From contig CAWKIA010000045.1 in the NCBI GenBank assembly GCA_963849635.1, forward strand, positions 1 to 64,000: a stretch of 64,000 nt of DNA. The letters run 5' to 3'. Position 1 is the first letter of the stretch, and each line of letters starts with the position of its first letter. The DNA comes from CAVRUD01 sp963849635. Lineage in GTDB: Bacteria > Chloroflexota > Chloroflexia > Thermomicrobiales > UBA6265. This document shows, piece after piece, positions 43,828 through 52,279 of the stretch. Below the pieces are notes generated by a model that worked only from the letters and a program-made list of their open reading frames with translations, searched no databases and had not been told where the DNA came from. A program made the translations under genes and the position numbers.

Positions 43828-44991
43828 ATGAACATGGGCGGAAACGAGCATCGGTCTGACCAAGATGGGTTTGCCACACGGGCCGTGCACGCCGGTGAGG
43901 CGCCGGATCCAACGACCGGAGCTCACGGGACGCCGCTCTACCAAAACGCGACCTACGCCTTCCACACGTTTGACCAGCTCACGCGCTGGCGTGAAGGGCG
44001 GGAGCCGCACTTCGTCTATTCGCGGGACAGCAACCCAACCGTGCGTGTGCTGGAGGTAAAGCTCGCCAACCTGGAGGGTGCGCGGACCGCGGCCGCGGCC
44101 GCCAACGGCATGGCCGCCATCGCCGCGACGCTCCTTCACCTGACCTGCGGTGGCGGTCACCTGATCGTCTCTGACGAGCTGTACAACGGCACGCAGGATC
44201 TACTTGCCCATGACCTTCCGGGGGCAGGGGCGCGGGTCACGAGCGTCAACGTGCGCGATCTCGATGCGCTCGCCACCGCAATCGAGCCCGACACTCGCGC
44301 GATCCTGATCGAGGTCGTCTCGAATCCCTCCCTGCGCGTAGCCGACCTTGACGCCATCGCGGCGCTGACGCGGTCCCGGGGTGTGACACTGGTGGTGGAC
44401 AACACCTTTCTTTCGCCCGCCCTCCTGCGGCCGCTGGAGCACGGTGCCGACGTGGTGATCCATAGCGCCACGAAGTACCTCTCCGGCCACGGTCAGGTGC
44501 TGGGCGGCATCATTAGCGGGCCGGCGGAGCTGGTCGAGCCGGTGCGCGACCGGTTGGTGCGCACTGGTGGCACCATGACCCCGTTTGCGGCCTGGACATT
44601 GCTCGCGGGGGTCAAAACCCTATCGCTGCGGGTCGCCCGGCATTCAGAAAATGCCATGCGGCTGGCCCGACTGCTGCACGACCATCCCGCCGTCGCCGAG
44701 GTGAACTACCCGGGCTTGCCCGACGCACCCGGTCACCACACGATCCGCGCGTTGGTCGGGGAACAGTTCGGTGGGATGCTCTCGTTTCGGCTCCGTGATG
44801 ATGTCGCGCGGCACCGCGCGTTTTTTACCGCCCTGCGCATCCCCGCGCTCGCCGTGAGCCTGGGCGACTGCGGTTCGCTCATCTGGCCATACGCATCGTC
44901 GGACCTGATCCGTCTCTCGGTCGGAATCGAAGACCCCGAAGATCTCGAAGCGGATCTGCGCCAGGCACTGGATGCGGCGGCCGGTGACTGA
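43828..44991 (+). CDS. Cys/Met metabolism PLP-dependent enzyme (trans-sulfuration family)
   Basis: Pyridoxal-phosphate enzyme of the cystathionine gamma-synthase/gamma-lyase group, 387 residues, complete. Marks: FATRAVHAGEAPDPTTGAHG, TPLYQNATYAFHTFDQ, FVYSRDSNPTVRVLEVKLAN, NGMAAIAATLLHLTCGGGHL, VVDNTFLSPALLRPLEHGAD, and the cofactor Lys in VIHSATKYLSGHGQVLGG. C-terminal YASSDLIRLSVGIEDPEDLE. It could be methionine gamma-lyase, cystathionine gamma-lyase or O-acetylhomoserine sulfhydrylase; the sequence alone does not separate these. ATG 43828 and ATG 43834 are both possible starts. No SAM riboswitch was found upstream. Confidence 0.88.
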   Translation: MNMGGNEHRSDQDGFATRAVHAGEAPDPTTGAHGTPLYQNATYAFHTFDQLTRWREGREPHFVYSRDSNPTVRVLEVKLANLEGARTAAAAANGMAAIAATLLHLTCGGGHLIVSDELYNGTQDLLAHDLPGAGARVTSVNVRDLDALATAIEPDTRAILIEVVSNPSLRVADLDAIAALTRSRGVTLVVDNTFLSPALLRPLEHGADVVIHSATKYLSGHGQVLGGIISGPAELVEPVRDRLVRTGGTMTPFAAWTLLAGVKTLSLRVARHSENAMRLARLLHDHPAVAEVNYPGLPDAPGHHTIRALVGEQFGGMLSFRLRDDVARHRAFFTALRIPALAVSLGDCGSLIWPYASSDLIRLSVGIEDPEDLEADLRQALDAAAGD

Positions 44992-45018
44992 TCCGCGGAG
45001 TTCAGCTCAATAGACGGC

Positions 45019-45061
45019 AATGCGAAGGGGGCGGGCGCTCAGCGCCCGCCCCCTTCGCATT
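45019..45061. terminator. bidirectional terminator stem-loop
   Basis: 21-base perfect arms (AATGCGAAGGGGGCGGGCGC...) with a single-base loop, between the convergent PLP enzyme (stop 44991) and the secreted protein (stop 45085). Confidence 0.8.
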
Positions 45062-45084
45062 TGACCGCAATTGTGTGCTGGCCG

Positions 45085-46641
45085 CTAAGCGGCGAACCCG
45101 ATCAGTAGCGGCGCCCGGGCTGAATCCTCTTCATCGGTCGGCTCTTCGGTTGGTTCGGCGTCGTCGGCTGGACCATCGAAGGTCGGTTCGTCGTCGTCGT
45201 CGGCTGCCTCCTCATCGTCGGCGGATGGGGTGCTCGTGTCCTCGTCCTCGGCGTCATCATTGTCGGACGCACTGCCACCATCCAGCTCTAGGGTGTCAAC
45301 TACCTCGAGAGCGGCATCGATTTCGTCCTCGTAGAGGTCCTCACCGGTGATGAGGGTGAAGACGACGACGGACTCGCCGTCCTCGAGCGTCTGGCACTCG
45401 ACATGCTCGATCAGATCGACCTCGGTGCCATCGTCTGTCTCGATCGTGGCAACGAATGCGGCAAATTCACCGCCGCTGTCAGCTTCGCCCTCGACCGGAT
45501 CGCCGTTCTCATCCTCGAATGGATCGAAATCGACCACGGCCTGTTCGGAGGACAAGAGGTCGGCTTCGCCGGCGACGCAGTCCTCCAGATCTCCCTCGTA
45601 GTCGACCTTGCCTTCGATGTAGAACGATGAGTAGAAGCCGTCATCATCCTCATGGATCAGCAGCAGGCGATCGAGGCCGACGGAGCCGTCATCAATGAGT
45701 TCGTCTGCCGGATCAGCCGCCCAGATGTCCTCGTCCCACTCCACGGCGTAGCCGTAGGTCGGGCTGGTGTAGGTGGTATCGTCGATACCGGAGTCGGTCT
45801 GCGGCTCATCCTCATCCGCTTCCGGGGTCTCGGCCTCATCGTCTCCGAGCAGGACATCGCGGGTAGGCTCGGCGTCTTCCTCGTCGCTCTCGGGCGTTTC
45901 TTCTTCCTCAGCTTCCGGCGTTTCTTCCTCTTCGTCGGCGTCCGGCGTCTCTTCCTCGTCGGCTTCCGGGGTTACATCCTCGTCCTCGTCGGCGTCTGGA
46001 GTGACATCCTCGTCGTCCTGGCTGGAGTTGCCCGCGTCGTCGGGCACGGTAATCGCTGCCGTGACGTCATCGATGATCGGAATCAGGTCTTCGAAGACGT
46101 TGGGGGTGGTGGTGACGCTGAAGATCAGGACGGCCTCGTCTTCAACGATCGTTTGGCAAGAGGCGTAGTCGATCAGATCAAGATCGCCGCTCTCGAGTTC
46201 GGCGACGTAGGTGTAGAGCGTCGCGGCGCCATCCTCCGGTGTCTCGGGCAGCTCGAACTCGTCGGACTCGGCCACATCGCTGTTGCCATCCACCCCGGAT
46301 AGAGAGTCCTCGTACCCCGCGACGCAGTCGTCTGGGTCGCCGTCATAACCCTCGCCAGCGAAGAACGTCGCGATGGCAAACGGTTCCCCGACTGTCGTCA
46401 TCTGGAAATAGTCGCTGCCGCCGGAGTTGTCCTCGGTATCTTCCTCGAACGCCCAGTCGTCTTCGTCCCACTCGACCGACCAACCGAAGTTCGGGCCGGT
46501 GAATGTGTTTCCGTCCAGGCCAGACTCGTCATCCTGGGCGACGGTAGTCCTGGCGTTGGTGGTCAGAAAGCCTGCAACCATCAAGAGTGCGGTCAGGGCA
46601 CGGACGCCGTACATCCCACGTAAGAGAAGCAGCTTCTTCAA
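45085..46641 (-). CDS. secreted acidic protein with two copies of the G-D-G-N/W-D-E domain; function unknown
   Basis: A 518-residue exported protein, extremely acidic. Signal YGVRALTALLMVAGFLTT, cleavage near TVAQDDES. Domain copy 1 (about 41-195): GLDGNTFTGPNFGWSVEWDE ... GDPDDCVAGYEDSL ... SCQTIVEDEAVLIFSVTTTP. A Glu/Asp/Thr/Pro linker (about 200-280) has repeats such as DVTPDADEDEDVTPEADEEE. Copy 2 (about 281-455): GIDDTTYTSPTYGYAVEWDE ... GDLEDCVAGEADLL ... ECQTLEDGESVVVFTLITGE. The end is another acidic tail. Two Cys per copy suggest a disulfide. The start appears to be TTG 46641 with AAAGGA upstream; ATG at codon 9 is an alternative. No homologous family recognised. Confidence 0.78.
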   Translation of the reverse strand: MKKLLLLRGMYGVRALTALLMVAGFLTTNARTTVAQDDESGLDGNTFTGPNFGWSVEWDEDDWAFEEDTEDNSGGSDYFQMTTVGEPFAIATFFAGEGYDGDPDDCVAGYEDSLSGVDGNSDVAESDEFELPETPEDGAATLYTYVAELESGDLDLIDYASCQTIVEDEAVLIFSVTTTPNVFEDLIPIIDDVTAAITVPDDAGNSSQDDEDVTPDADEDEDVTPEADEEETPDADEEEETPEAEEEETPESDEEDAEPTRDVLLGDDEAETPEADEDEPQTDSGIDDTTYTSPTYGYAVEWDEDIWAADPADELIDDGSVGLDRLLLIHEDDDGFYSSFYIEGKVDYEGDLEDCVAGEADLLSSEQAVVDFDPFEDENGDPVEGEADSGGEFAAFVATIETDDGTEVDLIEHVECQTLEDGESVVVFTLITGEDLYEDEIDAALEVVDTLELDGGSASDNDDAEDEDTSTPSADDEEAADDDDEPTFDGPADDAEPTEEPTDEEDSARAPLLIGFAA

Positions 46642-46702
46642 CGGAAGATCCTTTCCCTACTCCGTCCGGAGCATTTTCTGGATCGTCGACGCCGGTCGCC
46701 GC

Positions 46703-47998
46703 TCAGGCGATGTCCAGCTCGGCGACGAGATCCTCGAACAACGGAATCGCGCCTTCGAAGTCGTCTTCGCTTGCCTGGAGAACGACCTCCAGCACGGCTT
46801 CGCCTTCGACCAACTCGTAGCACTGGACGTACTCGACGATGTCGAGCGTATCCCCATCTTCGAGTTCAATGCTGTAGGTGTAAGCGGCGGCGGTCGCTCC
46901 ACCAGGCTCGTCCGGCACGTCGAGGTCAGGCGCTTCTTCGACATCCTCGGCGTCGCCGCGGTCTTCAATCAGGTCGCCCCATCCCTCCGCGCACGCATCC
47001 GGATCACCCTCGAAGGCTTCGATGCCCTGGATCAAGACGAAGGCGGTCGGATCCTCGGCGGACAGGCTGATGAAGTCGGAGCCGCCGCCGTTGTCTTCGG
47101 CGTCGACCGTCCAGATATCCTCGTCCCAGGTCAGTTCCCAGCCGAAATTGGGCCCGACATAGTCGTTGCCATCGACGCCAGACTCGGCATCGGCTTCCGG
47201 AGTCTCTTCGTCTTCATCATCGGCGTCGGGGGTGACATCCTCATCTTCATCATCCGCATCAGGGGTGACGTCCTCGTCCTCGTCCTCATCGACATCCGGC
47301 GTGACGTCTTCGTCATCGTCATCCGCATTGGGCGTAACGTCTTCGTCGTCCGTCTCAGGGGTGACGTCTTCTTCATCGTCACGGCTACCGCCGTCGTCCG
47401 GGAGGGTGATCTCGGTTGCGAGGTCGTCGATCAGGGGAATGATGTCCTCGAAGTCATCTGGAGTAGTGAGCACGACGAGAATCAGGACCGCCTCATCCTC
47501 GACAAGCGTCTGACAGGCCACGTATTCGATCAGGTCGAGTTCGGTCCCGTCGTCCGACTCCGAGACATAGGTGTAAGCGGTGTTGGCGCCGTCGTCGGGG
47601 GTTCCAGGAAGCTCAACACTGTCGTCTTCCTCGACGTTGCTGGCGGTATCCCGGTCGGCGATGAAATCTCCCCAGCCGGTGACGCAGTCGTCCGGGTCGC
47701 CGTCGAATTGCTCGACACCAAAGAACTGCGCCAGGGAGAAAGGATCTTCGACGGTCGTCAGCGAGAAGTAATCAGAGCCGCCGGAATTGTCCTCTTCATC
47801 GAATGCCCAGTCGTCTTCGTCCCACTCGACCGACCAGCCAAAATTGGGACCGGTGAAGGTGTTGTCGTCAAGCCCGGACTCGTCGTCCTGGGCGGAGACG
47901 ACCCGGGGACCGGCCGCGACCAATCCCGCCGAGATCATGAGCGCGATGGTCAGTATCCTGAGCCCGATCGCGCCGCGTTGCGCAACACGCTTGTTCAC
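46703..47998 (-). CDS. secreted acidic protein with two copies of the G-D-G-N/W-D-E domain; function unknown
   Basis: A 431-residue paralogue of the preceding protein. Signal GLRILTIALMISAGLVAAG, then DDESGLDDNTFTGPN. Copy 1 (about 40-200): GLDDNTFTGPNFGWSVEWDE, GDPDDCVTGWGDFIADRD, ACQTLVEDEAVLILVVLTTP. Acidic linker (about 200-270): TPDADDEDEDVTPDADDEDE. Copy 2 (about 271-431): GVDGNDYVGPNFGWELTWDE, GDPDACAEGWGDLIEDRG, QCYELVEGEAVLEVVLQASE. Start GTG 47998 follows GGGAGGGATAAGCC. Separated from the next gene by 61 bp on the same strand, so probably an operon of two. Confidence 0.78.
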   Translation of the reverse strand: MNKRVAQRGAIGLRILTIALMISAGLVAAGPRVVSAQDDESGLDDNTFTGPNFGWSVEWDEDDWAFDEEDNSGGSDYFSLTTVEDPFSLAQFFGVEQFDGDPDDCVTGWGDFIADRDTASNVEEDDSVELPGTPDDGANTAYTYVSESDDGTELDLIEYVACQTLVEDEAVLILVVLTTPDDFEDIIPLIDDLATEITLPDDGGSRDDEEDVTPETDDEDVTPNADDDDEDVTPDVDEDEDEDVTPDADDEDEDVTPDADDEDEETPEADAESGVDGNDYVGPNFGWELTWDEDIWTVDAEDNGGGSDFISLSAEDPTAFVLIQGIEAFEGDPDACAEGWGDLIEDRGDAEDVEEAPDLDVPDEPGGATAAAYTYSIELEDGDTLDIVEYVQCYELVEGEAVLEVVLQASEDDFEGAIPLFEDLVAELDIA

Positions 47999-48188
47999 GG
48001 CTTATCCCTCCCATGCCCCGTGGGGGGCGTCGTTTTGCCATGGAATTTCTCGGTCAGAACGACGGGACGCGGCTGCGCCGCGGACAGGTTCAGCGGATTG
48101 TACCCGTCTGCCAAGGTTGGTGATTTAACGACTGGCTTTCTCGGCTGGTTTCGGCAACCCCGCTTAAAGGCCGGTTCACGCGCCGACA

Positions 48189-49100
48189 TCAATCCGCCGT
48201 ACGGCCGCCGTCGACGTAGAGTGTTTGGCCTGTCACGAATCTGGCCGACTCCGAGCACAGGAAAACCGCCGCGGCAACCAGATCCTCTGGCCGTCCCAGC
48301 CGTCCCATCGGGATGCGGGAAACTATCCCGTCTCTCACTCCGGGTTGGGCGAGCTCGGGCGCGTTCAGCGCGGTTTCTATGTAGGTCGGGCCGATCGCGT
48401 TGACTGTTACACCGTGGGGCGCCCACTCCGTCGCCAGGACTTTTGTGAGCAGGGCTACACCGCCCTTTGAGGCGGCATATGGGGCGTGATTGGGATGACC
48501 CAACAGGCTCGACACCGAGGCGATCGTCAGCACGCGCCCGTATCCGCGGGTGACCATGCCCGCGCCGACGGCCTGGGTGATGTAGAAGACACCCGAGAGG
48601 TTGATGTCGAGGATCTGACGCCACTCGGGCGGGGTGTATTCCAGGGCGGGCTTGCCGATTTGGATGCCGGCCGCATTGACGAGAATGTCGATCTTGCCTG
48701 TGGTTTGCTCAACCGCCTGAACGGCGGCCCGCGCCTGAGCGGGGTTGGTGATGTCCAGCACCAGGGCAATCGGACCCGGACGTCCGGGCCGCAGGCACGA
48801 CTGTGCCAGCCGCTTCGCTGCCTCGATATCACGGTCGGCGATCGCGAGGCGAGCGCCGTGATCGGCCAGTGCGCAGGCGATGGCGCTGCCCAGTCCGCCA
48901 GCGCCGACGACAACCGCCACCTGATCGGCCAGGTCGAAGAGACGCCCGAACGCGCCCGCTGGATAGAGCGCGGTCGCGGGTTGAGGAGGGTTCTCCGGGG
49001 TCTCAGAAGCCCCGCTCTCCTGCCCGGGTGGGGCGCCCTGGCCATCCCGCACGATACGGAGATGTGGCCTGCCCTCGCCGGGATCTTCGCCGTCGCTCAT
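48189..49100 (-). CDS. SDR-family NAD(P)-dependent oxidoreductase
   Basis: A classical short-chain dehydrogenase of 303 residues with a ~50-residue N-terminal extension (Pro/Glu-rich). Cofactor site VAVVVGAGGLGSAIACALAD; DILVNAAGIQIGKPALE; catalytic Ser in LTIASVSSLLGHPNH and Tyr-x3-Lys in YAASKGGVALLTKVLATEW; C terminus FVTGQTLYVDGG. Resembles gluconate 5-dehydrogenase or 2-deoxy-D-gluconate 3-dehydrogenase types, but substrate cannot be fixed. Start ATG 49100 overlaps the cupin stop by 4 bp (ATGA), so the two genes are coupled. Confidence 0.87.
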   Translation of the reverse strand: MSDGEDPGEGRPHLRIVRDGQGAPPGQESGASETPENPPQPATALYPAGAFGRLFDLADQVAVVVGAGGLGSAIACALADHGARLAIADRDIEAAKRLAQSCLRPGRPGPIALVLDITNPAQARAAVQAVEQTTGKIDILVNAAGIQIGKPALEYTPPEWRQILDINLSGVFYITQAVGAGMVTRGYGRVLTIASVSSLLGHPNHAPYAASKGGVALLTKVLATEWAPHGVTVNAIGPTYIETALNAPELAQPGVRDGIVSRIPMGRLGRPEDLVAAAVFLCSESARFVTGQTLYVDGGRTAD

Positions 49101-49459
49101 GGGGCTGCCTCAGTGTCCGCCCCTGGGGCGCGCGTACGCCGAGGGCTCAGGGCATTGAGCGTCTCGACCGGTTCGTTCCCGGTGACGGCTGCACCATGGG
49201 GGACTCCGCCGGGGATCGTGGCGATCTCGCCCGGTCCCAACGTGACGGTCTGATCCCCAACCGTAAAAGTGATCCTGCCTGAGAGCACCACGGTCATCTG
49301 CTCTTCCGGGTGGGAGTGGCTTGGAAATACGGCTCCGGGAGCGTACCAGTACCGAATCAGCGTTTGCCGGTGGCCGTGGATCGTCTGGCGCTCGATACCT
49401 TCGCCGGCGAGCTCGGTCATGACATCGTTCCAGGAGACGACCGCGACGGTGTCGGACAC
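49097..49459 (-). CDS. cupin-domain protein
   Basis: A 120-residue single-domain cupin. Metal-binding motif PSHSHPEEQMTVVLSGRITF (His, His, Glu) and second motif GGVPHGAAVTGNEP (His). Start GTG 49459 with AGGAGG six bases upstream; the longer frame upstream has no ribosome site. Overlaps the SDR start by ATGA; together they may act on a carbohydrate or its acid. Activity unknown. Confidence 0.83.
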   Translation of the reverse strand: MSDTVAVVSWNDVMTELAGEGIERQTIHGHRQTLIRYWYAPGAVFPSHSHPEEQMTVVLSGRITFTVGDQTVTLGPGEIATIPGGVPHGAAVTGNEPVETLNALSPRRTRAPGADTEAAP

Positions 49460-49544
49460 AGACAGCCTCCTGGACAAGAACGTCCTGGACCAGACCAACG
49501 ATCCGGCCGGGGTGCAGACATCATTGTGGATCACCGCGAGGAGG

Positions 49545-49925
49545 TCAAAAGACCAGCCAGCCAGCGATGAGGGAAAGGGCGAGGATGAATAGGATCGGAC
49601 TTGCCGGTCCCAACCCCCAAATGAAGAAAAGCAGGACGGCGACGACCAGCAAGCCGAACAGCACGATAAGGTAAGTCCGCTGGGTAGAGTCGACTAACCC
49701 CTCCGGGGCGCCGAAGTCGAGCGGATTCTCGGGGGCGCGCAGATCGTTGCCTGCGAAAACCTGCCGGGCTCGCTGCGCCTGGGCGGCCTGTTGCGCCTGC
49801 TGGGTCCGCAGCGACTGCTGTGAGATGGGCGGCCTGGCTCCCGTTCCAGTTCGCGGTTGCCCACTTTGAAGTGGCTGGCCACCTTGCGATCGCGCGGCGC
49901 GGTCGTTCTCTGGGTGGGTGTTCAC
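49545..49925 (-). CDS. small membrane protein with Gln/Ala-rich N terminus
   Basis: 126 residues: an N-terminal Gln/Ala/Arg-rich soluble half (SLRTQQAQQAAQAQRARQVF) and two C-terminal transmembrane helices (YLIVLFGLLVVAVLLFFIWG and SPILFILALSLIAGWLVF). Start GTG 49925 follows GGAGGCACGCC. Family not recognised; it could be a membrane anchor. Confidence 0.65.
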   Translation of the reverse strand: MNTHPENDRAARSQGGQPLQSGQPRTGTGARPPISQQSLRTQQAQQAAQAQRARQVFAGNDLRAPENPLDFGAPEGLVDSTQRTYLIVLFGLLVVAVLLFFIWGLGPASPILFILALSLIAGWLVF

Positions 49926-50197
49926 GGCGTGCCTCCGCTGGTCGCCAGAATCCTAGGCCGATTCGAACCAGTGCCCGTTCTGGCTTCCCAATGGGACGTG
50001 CCAGATTGATGCCAGTAGCCGTCACACCCCCTGCGACGGCGATCCTCGGCTAAGTCCTCCGGCGTAGCTGTGCGGGTCTCCGTCCGGCTGCTCCGGGCGG
50101 GCGTGACCAACATGATACGGGATCACGTCCGGACGTGAGAGCGGTCGATCTAAGGTATTGGTCATGGGCCGGCGGCTGACTGTTTGACGACGCACCC

Positions 50198-50413
50198 CTA
50201 GCCCTTATGCACCGTGCCCTCAACGTGCTCGATCTGAACCACATTGCGCCACAGGTAAACCACGATCAGTTTGACCCCTCCGGCGATTGCCAGCAGGAGC
50301 CCACTTAATGTCCAGAGTGGCGGAAGTGAGAAGACGATCGCGGCGATGGTGAGCAGGACACCGCCGATAAAGATACCGAGTGAAAGTTGGTGCAATCGGC
50401 GCACAGTAAACAT
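50198..50413 (-). CDS. small membrane protein
   Basis: 71 residues with two hydrophobic helices (LGIFIGGVLLTIAAIVFSL and WTLSGLLLAIAGGVKLIVVY) and a short polar tail. Start ATG 50413 follows GGGAGC. No family recognised. On the same strand as the gene at 49545, with 272 bp between them. Confidence 0.6.
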   Translation of the reverse strand: MFTVRRLHQLSLGIFIGGVLLTIAAIVFSLPPLWTLSGLLLAIAGGVKLIVVYLWRNVVQIEHVEGTVHKG

Positions 50414-50624
50414 GCTCCCGTCGCCTGTATGGGCGGATCAAGGGAAAGACGTGAGACGTACGGTCTCGGTGATCGGGCCGGCCACTGGCGGCGCGGCAAG
50501 ACGGCCGCACCTGTCAGAATTGGCATCGGCGAAGAGCATGCCTGTGGCCCTTGCCGACCGTACATCGCATGCTAGCGCGGCCGTCACGTGGTCGCAACGT
50601 CGCCGCCTCTGTTCAGGGAGCATC

Positions 50625-51383
50625 GTGGAAGTACTTCTGCGCGTCCTCCATAGGCACTGGCCGGATGTCCGCCAAGGCGAGCCGCTGGGTGGGGGGAACC
50701 GAAACGTCGTCATCAGCGCCACCGTTGGTGGCGACCGTGTCGTCGCGCGCCGCACCCCCCGCGCAAACGCCGCCCTCGCCTGGGAGCTTGACCTGCTGGC
50801 GTTTCTGGCCGATGAAGGATTTCTCGTGCCCCGCCCGATTCCCGCTATCGATGGGCGGTTTTTTCACGACGGTGTATGCGTGTTGAGTTGGCTCGATGGC
50901 AACCAGCCCGCATCCGATTCCGACTGGCGACTGGTGGCCTCAACGCTACAACGCCTCCATACGGCAACGGTGGCCTGGCCGCAGCGACCCGGTTTTGCTG
51001 GCACCAGGGAATTGGTCGATGGCGTGAGGGGCGGCGATGTTGATCTGACGGCAATGCCTGAAGATGGCGTGGCCCGGTGCCGGGCCGCGTGGCGCGCGAT
51101 CGCAAGCGAACCGCGCAGCGTTGTCCACGGTGACCCAGGCGCCCAGAATCTCCGCTTGACCCAGTCCGGGGTTGGCATTCTCGACTGGGATGAGGCGCGC
51201 GTGGACGCATCGGTCCTCGATCTCGCCGAGAATCCCCTCGCGGCCGAGCTTGTCCTACCTCGGGCTCGCCTGACCGCGGTCCAGACCGCCGCAACGGCCT
51301 GGGAAGCCGCCAACGGCTGGCTGATTGAACCCGACTATGCGCGGCGAAAGCTCGCTGCGCTTCGCGACACTGAGGAATCCTGA
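50625..51383 (+). CDS. aminoglycoside phosphotransferase-family kinase (APH/ChoK fold)
   Basis: A 252-residue small-molecule kinase fold. N-terminal LGGGNRNVVISATVGGDRVV with the ATP loop; catalytic loop VVHGDPGAQNLRLTQSG (HGDxxxxN) and metal Asp in GILDWDEARVDASVLDLAE. Start GTG 50625 after CAGGGAG. The family phosphorylates aminoglycosides, homoserine, choline or sugars. No resistance context is visible, so substrate is left open. The GNAT gene starts 2 bp after its stop. Confidence 0.82.
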   Translation: MEVLLRVLHRHWPDVRQGEPLGGGNRNVVISATVGGDRVVARRTPRANAALAWELDLLAFLADEGFLVPRPIPAIDGRFFHDGVCVLSWLDGNQPASDSDWRLVASTLQRLHTATVAWPQRPGFAGTRELVDGVRGGDVDLTAMPEDGVARCRAAWRAIASEPRSVVHGDPGAQNLRLTQSGVGILDWDEARVDASVLDLAENPLAAELVLPRARLTAVQTAATAWEAANGWLIEPDYARRKLAALRDTEES

Positions 51384-51385
51384 CT

Positions 51386-52279
51386 ATGGCGCACGAGGAC
51401 ATCCGATTCGTACCTGCCTCGTCGGTGTCATCGACGTTGGTCTGGAAGGCATTTCTGGAGGGATTCCGGGACTACGTCATCCCGGTCCAGATCGCGGAAG
51501 AACCGTTCGAGAAGATGCTCGCGGGGGAACAGGTCGATCTGGCTGCATCGGTTGTTGCCCTCAACAACGAGGGCGAACCCCTTGGGGTATGCCTGCTCGC
51601 GATTCGGGACTCCGTCGGCTGGTGCGGCGGTCTCGGCGTCGCTCCCTCGATGCGGCGCAAGGGGCTGGGGCGTGCGCTCATGCACCGCACAATCGAGGAG
51701 GCCCGGGCTCGGTCGCTCGAAAGGTTCCGGCTCGAGTGCATTGACGGCAACGAGGGTGCTCGCCGCCTCTATCTCGATCTTGGCTTTCAGGTGACCAGAC
51801 GGCTCGATATGTTCGATGGCATCCCGGCCGTGGTGCCCGAACGAGAAGATCGGAGTGGTCACATTTGGGTGTTGGATCAGCCGACGGCAGTTTGGACCGA
51901 CTTTGGCGCGTACCATCGACTACAGCGACCCTGGCAGCAAGACCTGCCATCCTTGCGTCTGACGACTCCCGCCGCATCGGTCGAAGGACTCGCCTGCGGT
52001 GATCGCGACCGGCCAGAGGCGTATCTGGTCTACCGAGTGCCCGCTCAGGCGGGCGCACGGCTATCTATCGTCGACTCTGGCAGTCTTTCCTCGGGCCGAG
52101 ACGAGGTGGCCGCGCTGACGAGTCTCCTCGCCCGATTGATCGCGATGTACCCTGGAGACCGGCTCTTCGCCGCAAATGTGCCAGAGGATGATCCGTTCAA
52201 CCCTGTCCTGCGCTCCGCTGGCGTGCCCGTTTCGTTGACGCAGTCGGAAATGGAACTCCGTCTTCAGGAACCGCGCTAA
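51386..52279 (+). CDS. GNAT acetyltransferase (possibly tandem domains)
   Basis: A 297-residue acetyltransferase. The first GNAT domain (to ~150) has the acetyl-CoA site VAPSMRRKGLGRALMHRTIE and the typical end NEGARRLYLDLGFQVTRRLD. The second half (150-297) has no clear CoA motif but may be a degenerate GNAT. ATG 51386 immediately follows the APH-like stop, so the two are co-translated. Convergent with the decarboxylase, overlapping it by 4 bp. Substrate unknown. Confidence 0.84.
   Translation: MAHEDIRFVPASSVSSTLVWKAFLEGFRDYVIPVQIAEEPFEKMLAGEQVDLAASVVALNNEGEPLGVCLLAIRDSVGWCGGLGVAPSMRRKGLGRALMHRTIEEARARSLERFRLECIDGNEGARRLYLDLGFQVTRRLDMFDGIPAVVPEREDRSGHIWVLDQPTAVWTDFGAYHRLQRPWQQDLPSLRLTTPAASVEGLACGDRDRPEAYLVYRVPAQAGARLSIVDSGSLSSGRDEVAALTSLLARLIAMYPGDRLFAANVPEDDPFNPVLRSAGVPVSLTQSEMELRLQEPR

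Noticed and set aside
46427..48403. A 658-codon open frame on the plus strand opposite the two acidic secreted proteins
   Set aside because: It is a shadow of Asp/Glu-rich codons read on the other strand. The translation has no recognisable domain, while the minus-strand genes have signal peptides, ribosome sites and repeated domains.
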